From assembly GCA_032629725.1 (NCBI GenBank), contig JAFEVB010000008.1:1426001-1490000 (forward strand): a stretch of 64,000 nucleotides of DNA, in the 5' to 3' direction. The position numbers were made by a program, and so were the translations under genes. Positions 43,370-53,777 of the stretch are shown here, piece after piece (position 1 is the stretch's first letter; each line of letters opens with the position of its first letter). The notes below the pieces were generated by a model. That model did not search any database. It was not told where the DNA came from and saw only the letters and a list, made by a program, of their open reading frames with translations. The DNA is from Gremmenia infestans. Lineage: Eukaryota; Ascomycota; Leotiomycetes; Helotiales; Hamatocanthoscyphaceae.

Positions 43370-45382
43370 CTATACGAGGTCGCGTGGAATGGTGGAAGCA
43401 TAGTTGCGCCCAAAAACGCGTTTACCCTGTTCGTATACATCAAGACGAGCAGTCAGATGGTATTCTCTGAGGGTGACCGTCATCTTGTTCCAGCCTTCAA
43501 TAGCCAAGTCCAAGCCTTCGCGGCCATACTCCTTACGGAACCGCTGCTCAGAACATGCTGACAAGGGATCCTCTGGATGGACTGAGGAAATAATCGTTTG
43601 GGTCTGGCCAAAGCGCCAGCCGGTGTCTTCGTTTTCGAATAGCCCTCCATCTGCGTCAAGACGGATCGTTACCACGCCGGTATCAATATCCCGTGTGACC
43701 GTGTTACTGCCTTTCTTGCCTTCGCGCAACACAACGGTCTTCAGAGCAGGACTGTTTACCGCGGGCTCAAATGGTTTGAGCTGGTCGTCGAGGGAAGATT
43801 TTTCACGTATCGGAAGATCCACCGTGCTATGAGCACAGTCAATTGTCAGTGTTGCGGCTTCAGGCGATGGCCAGACGAGTGGGAAATATGAGGTGGATAA
43901 GGCGAGACGAAGGCGGCTTCCAACACCAATGCGCTGCCCGCATTCATTCAACCTGAGAGTTACATCATAAAATCGCCCTGCTTCGAGAGGTTCCAAGTCG
44001 ATGTGGCTATTGCGGTGAGTCAAGTTGAGCAGACCCAAGGAAATCCTTGTGGCTGATCCGTTTGGTAAAATCTCCGAGAGAACACCGGCAATAAGCGCGT
44101 TTGGCTTGTCGCTGGCCAACCTGAGATGAAGGACCACGGCACCGAGCATATCAAGTGGCTCCGTAAATATCTGACTGTCAAATACCAGGGAACCGCCGGC
44201 TTCCTGACGCTGGTCACCAGGAAGATCAAAGTCTATACCGAAAGGAACCCACCGGCCTGTGGCAAAGCCAACGGTTTGTGGGGAGCAGATCGAGAGTTTC
44301 TCATCACTCGTTGAGATATAATTAGTCAGCCGCCCTGCTGCGAGACCCATAGGGCGAAGAGAAACACCTGGGGCAGGCCAACTGTTTTCTGCCACCCAAT
44401 GACCTGGCCGAGAGTCATAAGTAGTGCGTGGAGGGGCAGTATCTTGCAAATAGCAGCGGAGTGTCGGCTCCTCCATGATACCTGTTTCTTTGCCCTTCAG
44501 CCATTTGTCCCACCAGCGAACACACTCTTGCAAGAAGCCGATCTGCGGACCGGGTCTTGCGAAGTTAGGATACGCGTGGGCCCAGGGGCCAATTAAGCCC
44601 TTCTTGGGACATTCAAGATGTTCTATCATCCGAAAAATAGCATTCTTATACGGATCCTGCCATCCACCAACCAAATAGACCGGACATTGAATCGCGCTGT
44701 AGTCTTCGCAGACCGAGGCGTGCCTCCAGAACTCATCCCTCCGCTGGCGTTGATGCCACTCGGTCATATAATGACCGCCAGCTCTTAAGCGTCCTAGCCA
44801 GAGGTCGCGCCACTTCTCACCAACCAAAGCAACATCCGGAGGTGCGGGGTTGATTGCGAACATAGTGGCACCCCATAAGAAATTATCGACAAGTTGACAA
44901 CCTCCCATGTAATGGATGTCATCTGTATAGCGATCGTCGGTTGAGCAGATGGAGATGACCGCTTTCAGTTCCGGTGGCCGGCGAGCAGCAACTTGCAGAC
45001 CATTGAACCCACCCCACGAAATCCCCAGCATGCCAATCGACCCAGTACACCAGGCCTGGACGGCAATCCATCGAATGATTTCCAAAGCATCATCCTGCTC
45101 CTGCTTGAGATATTCACCTAATAGAACGCCTTCAGAATCACCCGAACCGCGCATGTCTACCCGTACGCACGCATATCCATGGGACGCAACATAAGGATGG
45201 TTTAGTGCGTCTCGCTGGGCCGTCCCGTCGCGTTTGCGGTAAGGCAGATATTCGAGGATCGCAGGTACTGGGTTAAGTGCTGCATCTTCTGGCAGCCAGA
45301 TCATCGCTGAAAGGATAGTGCCATCGGAAAGCACAATTTCAATATGCTCCTCGATGCGGATTGGCAGTAGAGGAGAGGACAT
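43370..45382 (-). CDS. CocE/NonD-family acyl-serine hydrolase (X-Pro dipeptidyl-peptidase S15-like)
   Basis: Intronless, 670 residues from ATG 45382 (MSSPLLPIRIEEHIEI); an upstream in-frame start at 45493 adds 37 residues that look unconserved. The N-terminal alpha/beta hydrolase domain has RVDMRGSGDSEG, nucleophile Ser122 in GISWGGFN, a likely Asp in GGWQDPYKN and a His in GPWAHAYPN, the triad of CocE and S15 enzymes. The C-terminal jelly-roll PepX_C-like domain is seen in LRLALSTSYFPLVWPSPE. Bacterial members hydrolyse cocaine-like esters, glutaryl acylated cephalosporins or X-Pro peptides; the natural fungal substrate is unknown. No signal peptide, so intracellular. Full bacterial-type architecture without any intron fits a horizontal transfer, but phylogeny is needed. 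It diverges from the second GIT1-like transporter. Confidence 0.88.
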   Translation of the reverse strand: MSSPLLPIRIEEHIEIVLSDGTILSAMIWLPEDAALNPVPAILEYLPYRKRDGTAQRDALNHPYVASHGYACVRVDMRGSGDSEGVLLGEYLKQEQDDALEIIRWIAVQAWCTGSIGMLGISWGGFNGLQVAARRPPELKAVISICSTDDRYTDDIHYMGGCQLVDNFLWGATMFAINPAPPDVALVGEKWRDLWLGRLRAGGHYMTEWHQRQRRDEFWRHASVCEDYSAIQCPVYLVGGWQDPYKNAIFRMIEHLECPKKGLIGPWAHAYPNFARPGPQIGFLQECVRWWDKWLKGKETGIMEEPTLRCYLQDTAPPRTTYDSRPGHWVAENSWPAPGVSLRPMGLAAGRLTNYISTSDEKLSICSPQTVGFATGRWVPFGIDFDLPGDQRQEAGGSLVFDSQIFTEPLDMLGAVVLHLRLASDKPNALIAGVLSEILPNGSATRISLGLLNLTHRNSHIDLEPLEAGRFYDVTLRLNECGQRIGVGSRLRLALSTSYFPLVWPSPEAATLTIDCAHSTVDLPIREKSSLDDQLKPFEPAVNSPALKTVVLREGKKGSNTVTRDIDTGVVTIRLDADGGLFENEDTGWRFGQTQTIISSVHPEDPLSACSEQRFRKEYGREGLDLAIEGWNKMTVTLREYHLTARLDVYEQGKRVFGRNYASTIPRDLV

Positions 45383-46393
45383 GGTAGAGAACCGGGTAGG
45401 AATAAAGGGTGAGGTGACAGACCAGACGAGAAAACTCCTTTCTACCTGATCGGTGCATTTTCGCGCTTGCGGTCTTATATACTGAGCACACAAGTACTAT
45501 AATACTAAGTGGTATATAGGTAGCCCAGAGATTTGAATCGTGACCCCCAGAATAATATCACCTGCTCGCATCTAACAAGCCTACCAACTCCGCAGGTCAT
45601 CCCCGACAATCTACTGGGTAGCTGCAGTGCTAGAGAGGACCCGCGACTAGGTACGATACACCAGATACAGTAGCAAGGAAAATGGGTGATAAGGTCGGGT
45701 CAAAAAGGGACATCAACGCGAGCAACCAATCCCAGGATCTGCATCAAGGTGGGGTAAATAGACCAGGGTCTATCTATTTCATCTTTTGAAAGCTGGAAAT
45801 GGAAAAGAAATGCTGGAGTAATCATACGAAGCATGGTTATACGAGTAGTATCAGTTATTCTGCTGGCATCTTATCTTAGCGACCGTTCCATTCTATCGGG
45901 ACAGTTACGTTACGTTCTACAGATCATTTAGATGAGAATGAGACTACTATCTAAGTCGAGCATTAAGTAATAGCTTTACTATTTCTATGCGATTCTTTTT
46001 TATTTGAACTTATGCTATATACTTATTCTCTTAGGATACTTCAACTATTATTTGTTAGATGCCGTATATCTTATCAAACTAGCTTCGGCAGTGATAGGGA
46101 CACTTTGTCAATTAGCGGCGGGCAAGCCACCTATGCCCGGGCCTGGGCCCGAGGTCCCCATCTTTGGGATATGGGTGTGTCGCGACTCGCGAGAGACGCG
46201 GCTTATCTTCTATCGAAATGATCAGATTAGGGTTCGATATGGATGGCGGGGCTTATCTTCGTATCAGGAAATCTATATGTACAAGTGCTACTCCTACTGC
46301 CATGTCAAATTCATCAGACGCAACCGCTCCGCTGGCACACGTGCTCGTGGATCCATTCTCCTCCTATAACATATCGCGCCCCTGAACTTCAAG
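45383..46393. other. Divergent promoter region CocE-like / GIT1-like 2
   Basis: About 1 kb shared upstream region with AT-rich stretches. No gene supported; short plus-strand frames at 46004-46473 lie mostly upstream of the transporter start. Confidence 0.5.
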
Positions 46394-48032
46394 ATGGCGG
46401 CAGCGATCGAGACTTCTACGCCCAATGGCAAAGATGGGGCTGTGACCAAAGAGGTCCCAGCGAAAGTAGATGAGATGGCCCCACCGGAACACGACACAGA
46501 TGACATGTTTGAAGGCACAGTTAAGACGGCATATTCCAAACTCTCGACCACACTCATGGTCATCTTCTCTGCTCTGGCTATCGGGTCCGACGGATTCAAC
46601 TCGTCAATTATCGGGAATCTTTCTCTGATATTTGGAGTTTTGTATCCGGATCTAACTACTGGGATGTACTCTCGTCTGTCAAATGCATTCATAATCGGCA
46701 TGATTATTGGCATGTTGATATTTGGTTACTTCGCGGACCGGCTTGGAAGAAAGAGTGGTGCCGTCTTCACCACTCTGATCTTGGTGGTAGGGATTGCAAT
46801 GAGTGCAGGAGCAAGCGGCAAGGATGAATTGGGGATGTTCTGGATGCTGGTTGTCAGCAGAGGCATTGCCGGCGTTGGTGCAGGAGGGTAAGCTAACATC
46901 ATTGACTCCTGCAGTAGACATATAGCTGACGAAGTTGTCAGTGAATATCCTGTCTCAGGAGCAGGAGCCACAGAAGCTACAGACGAAAATTCAGGCGCTC
47001 GTAAACATCGCGGGTTCATATTCGCTATGATTGCTGATGTTTCGGCTACCTTTGGCTTTATCTTTGGCGGCTTGGTGCCATTGTTGCTCATCCTGTGCTT
47101 TCATCAGAATGAGGCCCACTATCATATTGTCTGGAGGTTAGCACTGGCTTTGGGGGCCATCCCACCTCTCTCTATCTTCTGGTTCAGATACAAGATGGCT
47201 GTCAGTACTGCCTACAAAAAGAGCGCAGCCAAAAAGCAGAGAATCCCATACCGGCTCATTTTCAAGCGATATTGGCGCCCTTTGCTCGGTTGCTCTATCG
47301 GCTGGTTTCTGTAGGTCAATTCATGCCCTGTGTTTAGACTTAATGCTTACTACTTCCCAAAGCTACAATTACATCTCGTATCCGTTCGGATTGTTTGCTT
47401 CCACCATTACCGAACGCCTTGGCATCGGCAATTCCCTTGTCAAGAACATGGGCTGGGGTACGGTCATCAACTGCTTTTATATCCCCGGTGGTATTATTGG
47501 CGGCCTCTTGAGTGACAAAATTGGCCGTCGGCGAACAATGGCTATCGGATTTGGCATTCAAGCAATCGTGGGCTTCATCATCGGTGGTGCCCTTGGGAGC
47601 ATCCAAACAGTGTTACCTCTGTTCATCGTCCTTTACGGCGTCTTCCTTACTCTCGGAGAGGTCGGTCCCGGTGCAACACTCATCCTCACCTCGAGTGAAT
47701 CTTTCCCCACCAGCATTCGAGGTCAATGCCTTGGCCTCATCGCTGCATTCGGCAAAGCTGGTGCAGCTGTTGGCACCTCGGTATTCAAGCCAATATTAGC
47801 GAGTTTTGGGGATAGTACATTTAAAGGCAACCAAGCTGTGTTCTTGATTGGGTCAGCGTTTGCCTTGGTAGGTGCATTCACATCCTGGTACCTGATCCCA
47901 GATATTAGCAACCGGTTGGAGAATGAAGATGAGGTTTGGAAGGCGTATTTGAGGGAGAACGGATATGATATCCAGTGGGGTGAGGAGGATTCTGATACTA
48001 AAGGCTTGAAGATGGATGGCATCGTAAGTTAG
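46394..48032 (+). CDS. MFS transporter, GIT1-like (second copy)
   Basis: Exons 46394-46887, 46942-47310 and 47363-48032 join into 510 residues with introns of 54 and 52 bp. About twelve membrane segments. Motifs parallel those of the copy at 21554: FGYFADRLGRKSGAV, GVGAGGEYPVSGAGATEA, WGTVINCFYIPGGIIGGLLSD and LGEVGPGATLIL. So the two are paralogues of the phosphate:H+ symporter/GIT1 branch, but they differ strongly at the N-terminus and loops and intron positions differ after GG|EYP. Substrate may be glycerophosphoinositol or a related phosphodiester. Divergence from the CocE-like gene could allow joint control of import and hydrolysis, which is a conjecture. Confidence 0.88.
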
Positions 48033-48541
48033 ATCTTCTTGGAATTCGCTTTGTATTATCAATTGGAGAAAATCGAGCTATAAGTCAAGAATTCGTAACT
48101 TGAAAATCAGTAGCATACCAGGAGTTCGACCTATGCTTCCTCTATCTTCTAATCCAATGTTCACTCTGTTCTCTCATAATGTGAAGAAAATAGTAGTCTA
48201 TAAGTCTGCATCTTGCTCCAAAGCCCCCCGTTGTCATGATTGGGTAGAGCATCAATTTTCAGGTTTTACCGACTAAGACAATTACGAAGAGGAAAGCTAG
48301 AAGCCTGAAAGTACACAAGCAGGAGGTAGGGAATTAAAAACAACCTCAGGGCACGGACCAGATCCATAAGCGAGTCCCTAGCGCTGTTGGGCTAAGAGAT
48401 CACGATTACTCGCGTCAACTTCGACGTGTTTATACTCCGGCCACGTTATATTAAATCGGGTCTCACTTCTACGCGAAACCATCTTCGGTAAATTATATGG
48501 GCGCTAAGCAACAGGAGACAAGTATGATATAAGATGACAGC
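48033..48541. other. Spacer after transporter 2
   Basis: About 510 bp with nothing recognised; should contain the transporter terminator and the promoter of the Cys-rich gene. Confidence 0.5.
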
Positions 48542-49582
48542 ATGTTTTGTATGCAATCGAACGACCCTGCGAAGTGGTCCAGCGACAGCGACAGCGAGCT
48601 TGAAATCCTACAACGAAACGAGGAGAAGCTGCTGAATCTGGGGGAACCCGAAGATATCTTTGAAGCATCAGATGATTCCACGAGGAAGAGGAAAGCTAGT
48701 CGGATTGCTATATCTCCAACGACAGACAAGAAAGCCAAGAAGCTGCGGAGTAGTCGGCGGAGAGCAGGAACTAGCGGTGTTAAGTAAAGACGTCACAATC
48801 CAAGACAGCCTATGCCTAGCGCGGCTCCCGACCCAGCCCCCAAGAAGAGAAAATCCGTAGCCGAGATATTCGAAGAAGATGCGCAACGGAGAGAAGCGGA
48901 AGCGGCACTCGATGAGGCGAAATGGACAGAGATCCATGAAGCAGGCGGGGTATTCATCGATCCATCCGGAGCCATGTGTGCAGAGTGCAACGGATACTTT
49001 GATAAAGTCGATACTAAAAAATCATGTATCTTCCATTCAGGAGCTTTGCGGTACTATCCTGGAGGTAACCACTACCCAAGTGGGCTTGCTGTGGGAAGAA
49101 AGAGGATGATAGAGGGTGCAGGATCCGGGAGCATCTTGAATGATCGGAAGCCTGGAACTCGCGAGTCGATTGAAAGGCGGAAGGCTGCTGCTAAGAAAGA
49201 GTCAAAGCAGGTACCATACAAGGTTTGCAATTCATGTAGTGCCAATGTTCGAATTTACGAGGGCGACGACGAGGAGGATGAAGACGGACACCCGGATCCT
49301 TTTTACTACTGCTGCTTCGACTGTAAGCGAGAGGAGAAAGCTTCGGACGAGTGTTGTTTTTATTGTGACCAAGTGTACGAGGTTTATGCTGATGAGGATG
49401 ACGACGAGCTAGATGAAGATGGGGAGCATATTTGCCCCGACTGTCGATCTAGATACTACCATCACTGCAGCTCTTGCGACGAATTTTATATCGCGATGTA
49501 CGAGGACGAGAATAATGGATTGTGTAACAAATGGGGAGGAGGAGGGGGATTACGAGTGATAAATGCCATGAGTGGTTCATAG
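48542..49582 (+). CDS. Unknown Cys-rich, acidic protein with zinc-ribbon-like pairs
   Basis: Two exons, 48542-48783 and 48820-49582, close in frame over a 36-bp GT-AG intron (GTAAAG...CCTAG) and give 334 residues. The N-terminal part is charged with basic nuclear-signal-like runs (KKAKKLRSSRRR and APKKRKS). The C-terminal part has many CxxC pairs (MCAECN, VCNSCSA, YYCCFDCKRE, CCFYCDQ, ICPDCRSRYYHHCSSC), which suggests several zinc-binding ribbons, separated by Asp/Glu-rich loops. I do not recognise the family. A nuclear location is likely from the basic runs. If the 36-bp intron is not spliced, translation could instead start at ATG 48812 within it, giving a 256-residue protein. Confidence 0.6.
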
Positions 49583-50730
49583 TTGGAGAGAATACTTACA
49601 ACAGTGGTAATGGCCAGTCTAGTTACTATTAGGCCATCTGTGAAGATTGCCGGGAGTAGGCTCGAGTTGAGAGTCGATTGTGGAAGAGCAGAACTGATAG
49701 ATAGCGAATAGAGAGCATGCGAAGAACGCGAGCACTAAAATTATACTATAGAAAAGGGGGAGTGAAGAAACATTCAGATGGGATAGGATCGAGAGTCAAT
49801 TCAGACATTGTATGATAACATCTTAATGCCACTTGATTTGGCACCAAGTTATCCCTACTAGTCCTTCACCACACGTACTCCATGGAAGATTACTAAAGGA
49901 CTAATCACCCACTTGCTGCCTGTAAAATACGATGGTTGGGAAACCAGATCGATATTTATGAAAAGAATTGATGAATTTAGACTGATTTAATTCATGTACG
50001 GAGTATCAATATTTATTATGGAAGTGTAGACTAAGCCTATTTTGGACCAACCTCGGGCAAATCTTCGCTCGCAAAATACTAGTCTATAAATTATAGTACC
50101 TATAAGTATGGTTATAATTCGATCCATTTTATTATAATATAATTATCCCTATTAAAGTCAAAACGGAATTCAAGTGTGCCGATGCCCTAATTGGGAATAT
50201 ATATGGGCCTTTCTTCCTAAAATAGCTATACGAAGTAGCTTGCTGATAGCCAGCCAATCATAGTGAGAATGGAGCTGCCTCGGGAGGATTTAAGCTTTGA
50301 TTTAAGCTTTAAGTAATCGTGCACTAAAATGACTGGCTTAGACGCTAGAATCTGCAGGGATTGCTTTGATGCGCAGAGGCGTTCGCCGTTGAAGGCCTCG
50401 AGAATGAAAGTAACATAATGATGCAATAAATATATTCCTTATAATGTCTAACTATGTAGGTAATATGCAGTGAATATTTTACAGCCGTTTTATATCTTGT
50501 GTCCCTTGTATCACTAAACCTCGGAGAAATTTACTAGAAATACCCCGAACCTTAATTTATTGTGTGGCTGAGGAAAGTGCTACTATGTGGCTAATTCTTA
50601 TGCAAACTAACGACACCGCATCACCAACTCCACATCCACCACATCCATCTATCTACCCTACGACGATGTGGTCTGGCTCATCACAGACCATTCGACCTAA
50701 GAACCCCTTCGCTCCTCAGACTCCTCCGTG
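49583..50730. other. AT-rich spacer with possible MITE relic
   Basis: Very AT-rich around 49980-50160. A TACGGAGTA motif is at 49997. A sequence CAGTGAATATTTTACAGCCG at 50468 resembles the TIR of the intronic MITE but without a partner. No gene supported. Confidence 0.5.
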
Positions 50731-51891
50731 ATGGACGCCATCTCTACCCAGTTCAAGGGAGCCAGCGTCCTTGAACTCCGCGAGATCATCGATGCCGTGG
50801 GCGCAATCTGTCCGGAGGGGCGGGAACGTGCTTCAACCCTGTACCGCGACTTGGCTCCGGAGCTGAAGAAGGACAGAACTGCTCTGGAGGGCATTGTAAG
50901 GGCTCTGTCTCAGACGTGCCCGAAATGCAAGGGGGTTATCGATACATGGAAGGCAGAGGACGATACGTGGAAGACCGCAGTTGACGTCCAAAATGTGGTC
51001 GGCTACAGAAGCATATTCACCGGGAGGAAACCACCTGGATACTTGGGAATGGCAGGATCTGCCAATTCAACGCCTACAGTGAAAGTTGAGAAAGAGGTTC
51101 TGGTTGGGTCTAAGGGGGTCCCTGTGAGTTTTGATAGTGCCAACGTCTGGGATTGGTCAGACCCTAGGCATATGCCGCCTACCGGTAGACCGCAACCGGG
51201 ACCACCACCCTTATTCCCAAACCTTCTTCCGTCCATGACGAACCCCTCGAAAAGCTTGTCTTCGAGCTCGCCAAGAGCAATCGAAAATGGTACGCCAATC
51301 CCTGCTGGACGGGAAAGAAGACCCTACGATGATCCTAAGCGTTCCGTTTCATCCACGAAGAAAGAGGAGCCGAGATTGAAAGATCTTGCTGCTGGGCGTG
51401 TCATCACGACAGTCCGTCCTAATGTCGGTGAACGCGTTAGGTGCCAGTTTTGCACGGATGTGTGCATCGTTGAAGACGACACCTTCAATTTTGAGGCTCT
51501 GGAGGAGGAAACAATCTATCCTGTTTGCAGGCGGTGTCTGGAACAACGCCGACTTCATTGTGAGGCGTGCTGCAAATCGTTTTTTGGCATACGAGATATT
51601 GGAATGGCCATAAAATGTCGAGATTGCCTGGAATTCGAAGCGAAGCACACAATATGTGAGGTATGCTTTGAGTGGACATTACCGGAGAGGTGTCGCTATG
51701 GTGCTGGTGTAGAGGGCCATTTGGAAGATCCAGTTTGTGATGATTGCGTCCAGAAGGATCAAGCCAGGCGACGTGATAGTTTGGCCTTGAATAAGAAGCG
51801 GGGGGTACTACGAAATCAGGAGCCAAACGGAACTGCAATGCCTCAGACGCCTTCATTTTCAGGTCTTCAACATCTGGAGCGTCCGATCTGA
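50731..51891 (+). CDS. Unknown protein with C-terminal Cys-rich region
   Basis: Single exon of 386 residues from ATG 50731 (MDAISTQFKGASVLELREII). A short CPKC pair occurs at about residue 71 (TCPKCKGVIDTWKA). The middle is Pro/Ser-rich (TGRPQPGPPPLFPNLLPS). The C-terminal third has paired cysteines (RCQFCTDVCIVED, VCRRCLEQRRLHCEACCK, KCRDC, ICEVCFEW, VCDDC), so zinc binding is likely. No recognised domain and no catalytic motif. It sits beside another Cys-rich unknown gene on the same strand, but the two do not look alike in detail. Composition suggests a nuclear or cytosolic scaffold. Confidence 0.75.
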   Translation: MDAISTQFKGASVLELREIIDAVGAICPEGRERASTLYRDLAPELKKDRTALEGIVRALSQTCPKCKGVIDTWKAEDDTWKTAVDVQNVVGYRSIFTGRKPPGYLGMAGSANSTPTVKVEKEVLVGSKGVPVSFDSANVWDWSDPRHMPPTGRPQPGPPPLFPNLLPSMTNPSKSLSSSSPRAIENGTPIPAGRERRPYDDPKRSVSSTKKEEPRLKDLAAGRVITTVRPNVGERVRCQFCTDVCIVEDDTFNFEALEEETIYPVCRRCLEQRRLHCEACCKSFFGIRDIGMAIKCRDCLEFEAKHTICEVCFEWTLPERCRYGAGVEGHLEDPVCDDCVQKDQARRRDSLALNKKRGVLRNQEPNGTAMPQTPSFSGLQHLERPI

Positions 51892-52664
51892 GAAGGATGT
51901 CGCAAATCTATTGATTCAATATTGGAAGACACTTACGATAAGGAACTCTCCCTGAGGGTCCTCCATTTCACTGACTATATGAGAAATGACGCATCGGAAT
52001 GAAGAGGAACGAAATTAATGGTTGTGGGACGATATAATGAGTAGAGGAGAATGGAACAATTATGCTCGCTTTAGCGGGAGCAGTGTGTAAGAATGTGTGT
52101 CGATAATGAGGGATACCTTGGGTAGGAAAGGGGCGGTACATGGTATTCTGCGCGAAGATATCGGTGTGTAAAAGTCTGTACGAATGGAGGGCCTAATTGT
52201 ATGTTCAAGGAGTACCTTGGGTTGCCAGTATCTGTATGTTAGTAATTCAAGAAATCTTCCGGAGAGTATTTGATATCTCGACCAGAGTAGGATAGAGTTT
52301 GGCAAATATAAGCTAGACTTTAAGAGCAGTAGGCATGGAGTTCTGGCAACTCATTGTTATGTGTAAGGAAGTATACTGCGAAGCTATGCCCACCGTGGCC
52401 TTTGCAAAGGAGACCCAAGATATAAGGGTAAGCCACGTTGTCCAGGTCCTGGCACGTTATCAATCGACTGAGAAGCACGAGAGGTTTCAACCAAACCACT
52501 CATGAGCTTAGCCTGGCTTCCATAATGCTATTCTAAGCAACCTTTTCTCAATGTCTCTGGTGAAAAGCTCTATGCCATAAACCCTCAAAATGCCCACCAC
52601 AAACGCCACGCCATGCCATGCAGATTCCTCTCCCCAATCTCAATCCCAATCCAAACCCCAACCA
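51892..52664. other. Convergent spacer Cys-rich gene / cyclophilin
   Basis: About 770 bp of 3' flanks. Plus-strand frames overlapping the cyclophilin (52590-52947) are antisense shadows. No further gene. Confidence 0.6.
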
Positions 52665-53278
52665 TCAAGCCTCCTCCCCCTCCAAAACCCTCGCCCTCAC
52701 AATCCTCACCTCCTCAACCGGCCTGTCCTCCGCCGCCGTCCTCACAAGGCCCATCCTCTTAACAACCCCCAAGCCCTTCGTGACTCGCCCAAAAATCGTA
52801 TGCTTCCCGTCCAACCACGGCGTGGGCGCCAGCGTGATGAAAAACTGGCTCCCGTTCGTATTAGGCCCGCTATTTGCCATGCTCAGGATCCCCGCCCCGG
52901 TATGTTTCAGTGAGGCCGAGATCTCGTCTTCGAACTTCTCGCCGTAGATGCTGCTACCGCCGCGGCCGGTCCCCGTGGGGTCGCCGGTCTGCAGCATGAA
53001 ATTGGGAATTATGCGGTGGAAGAGCAGCGTGTCGTAGTAGCCGCGGGAGGCGAGTGTGGAGAAGTTCGTGCAGGTCTGGAGGGGGTGAGGGGTTAGTTTG
53101 GTGGGGGAGACAGGGAGAGGAGAGAAGGGAAGGGCGGACTTTTGGGGCGTGTTCGTGGTATAATTCGACGACTATTGTGCCCTGTAGATTGCATTATAAT
53201 GTTAGTGGTCTCTCCTTCATCTTTGCTATGGTTTCTTGAACTAACCATTGTGGTTTCTAACGCGATGTGAGTCGCCAT
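52665..53278 (-). CDS. PPIL1-type cyclophilin (peptidyl-prolyl cis-trans isomerase)
   Basis: Exons 53278-53246, 53181-53140 and 53075-52665 join into 161 residues, the usual size of the PPIL1/Cyp1 family. The protein reads MATHIALETTM|GTIVVELYH then CTNFSTLASRGYYDTLLFHR and GDPTGTGRGG, with catalytic Arg in FHRIIPNFMLQTGDP and the cyclosporin-site residues GSQFFITLAPTPWLDGKHTIFG. So it is a catalytically competent single-domain cyclophilin; homologues take part in the spliceosome activation step. The first two exons are only 33 and 42 bp. The third donor (GTCCGC) is weak, yet all phases close and residues match. Divergent from the SPP gene over 500 bp. Confidence 0.93.
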
Positions 53279-53777
53279 TTCTAAAGATGGACTTTGCGCC
53301 GGGCGAGAGAGCTGCAGTTATAGAGGATAATTGGATTGCAGATCTGGATGCCAGTTGATTTCTAGTGAGCTTCAATCTAAATAAAAGTGCTTTAGTTGAA
53401 TTGAAGCTTGCACAGTGTCATATCTGGAGAGATGTTCTGGTGTTGATAATTTCTGCAGGTACCTGACAAGGCTGAGAGGCGCTAAAAATCCTCTTCGCCT
53501 CGCCATCCTGTGCCCCTGCTGCTTACATCCAAACACATCTCCATCTCCATCTCCTCTCGTAAATCTCACAATCATCTAATGCTGAATGTTTTCGTACCTT
53601 ACATAGGTATTGTGCGTTGAGCGTCGTCTGCCTTTGCTCATGTTGGACACTACGGTGAACAGTCCAGCAACTTAAAATTTCCCGCCACTTGCCTCTGTTT
53701 GACTACCAGGCTGAACAGGCCGAGCTACCCTGCCCAGCTTGAAAGCCTCCTCGACGCATCGCGGCCTTCTCAGCAAT
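53279..53777. other. Divergent promoter region cyclophilin / SPP
   Basis: About 500 bp, no gene supported. Confidence 0.6.

Noticed and set aside
45500..45560. tRNA-like T-loop sequence GATTTGAATCGTG
   Set aside because: No acceptor stem or anticodon arm could be drawn around it.
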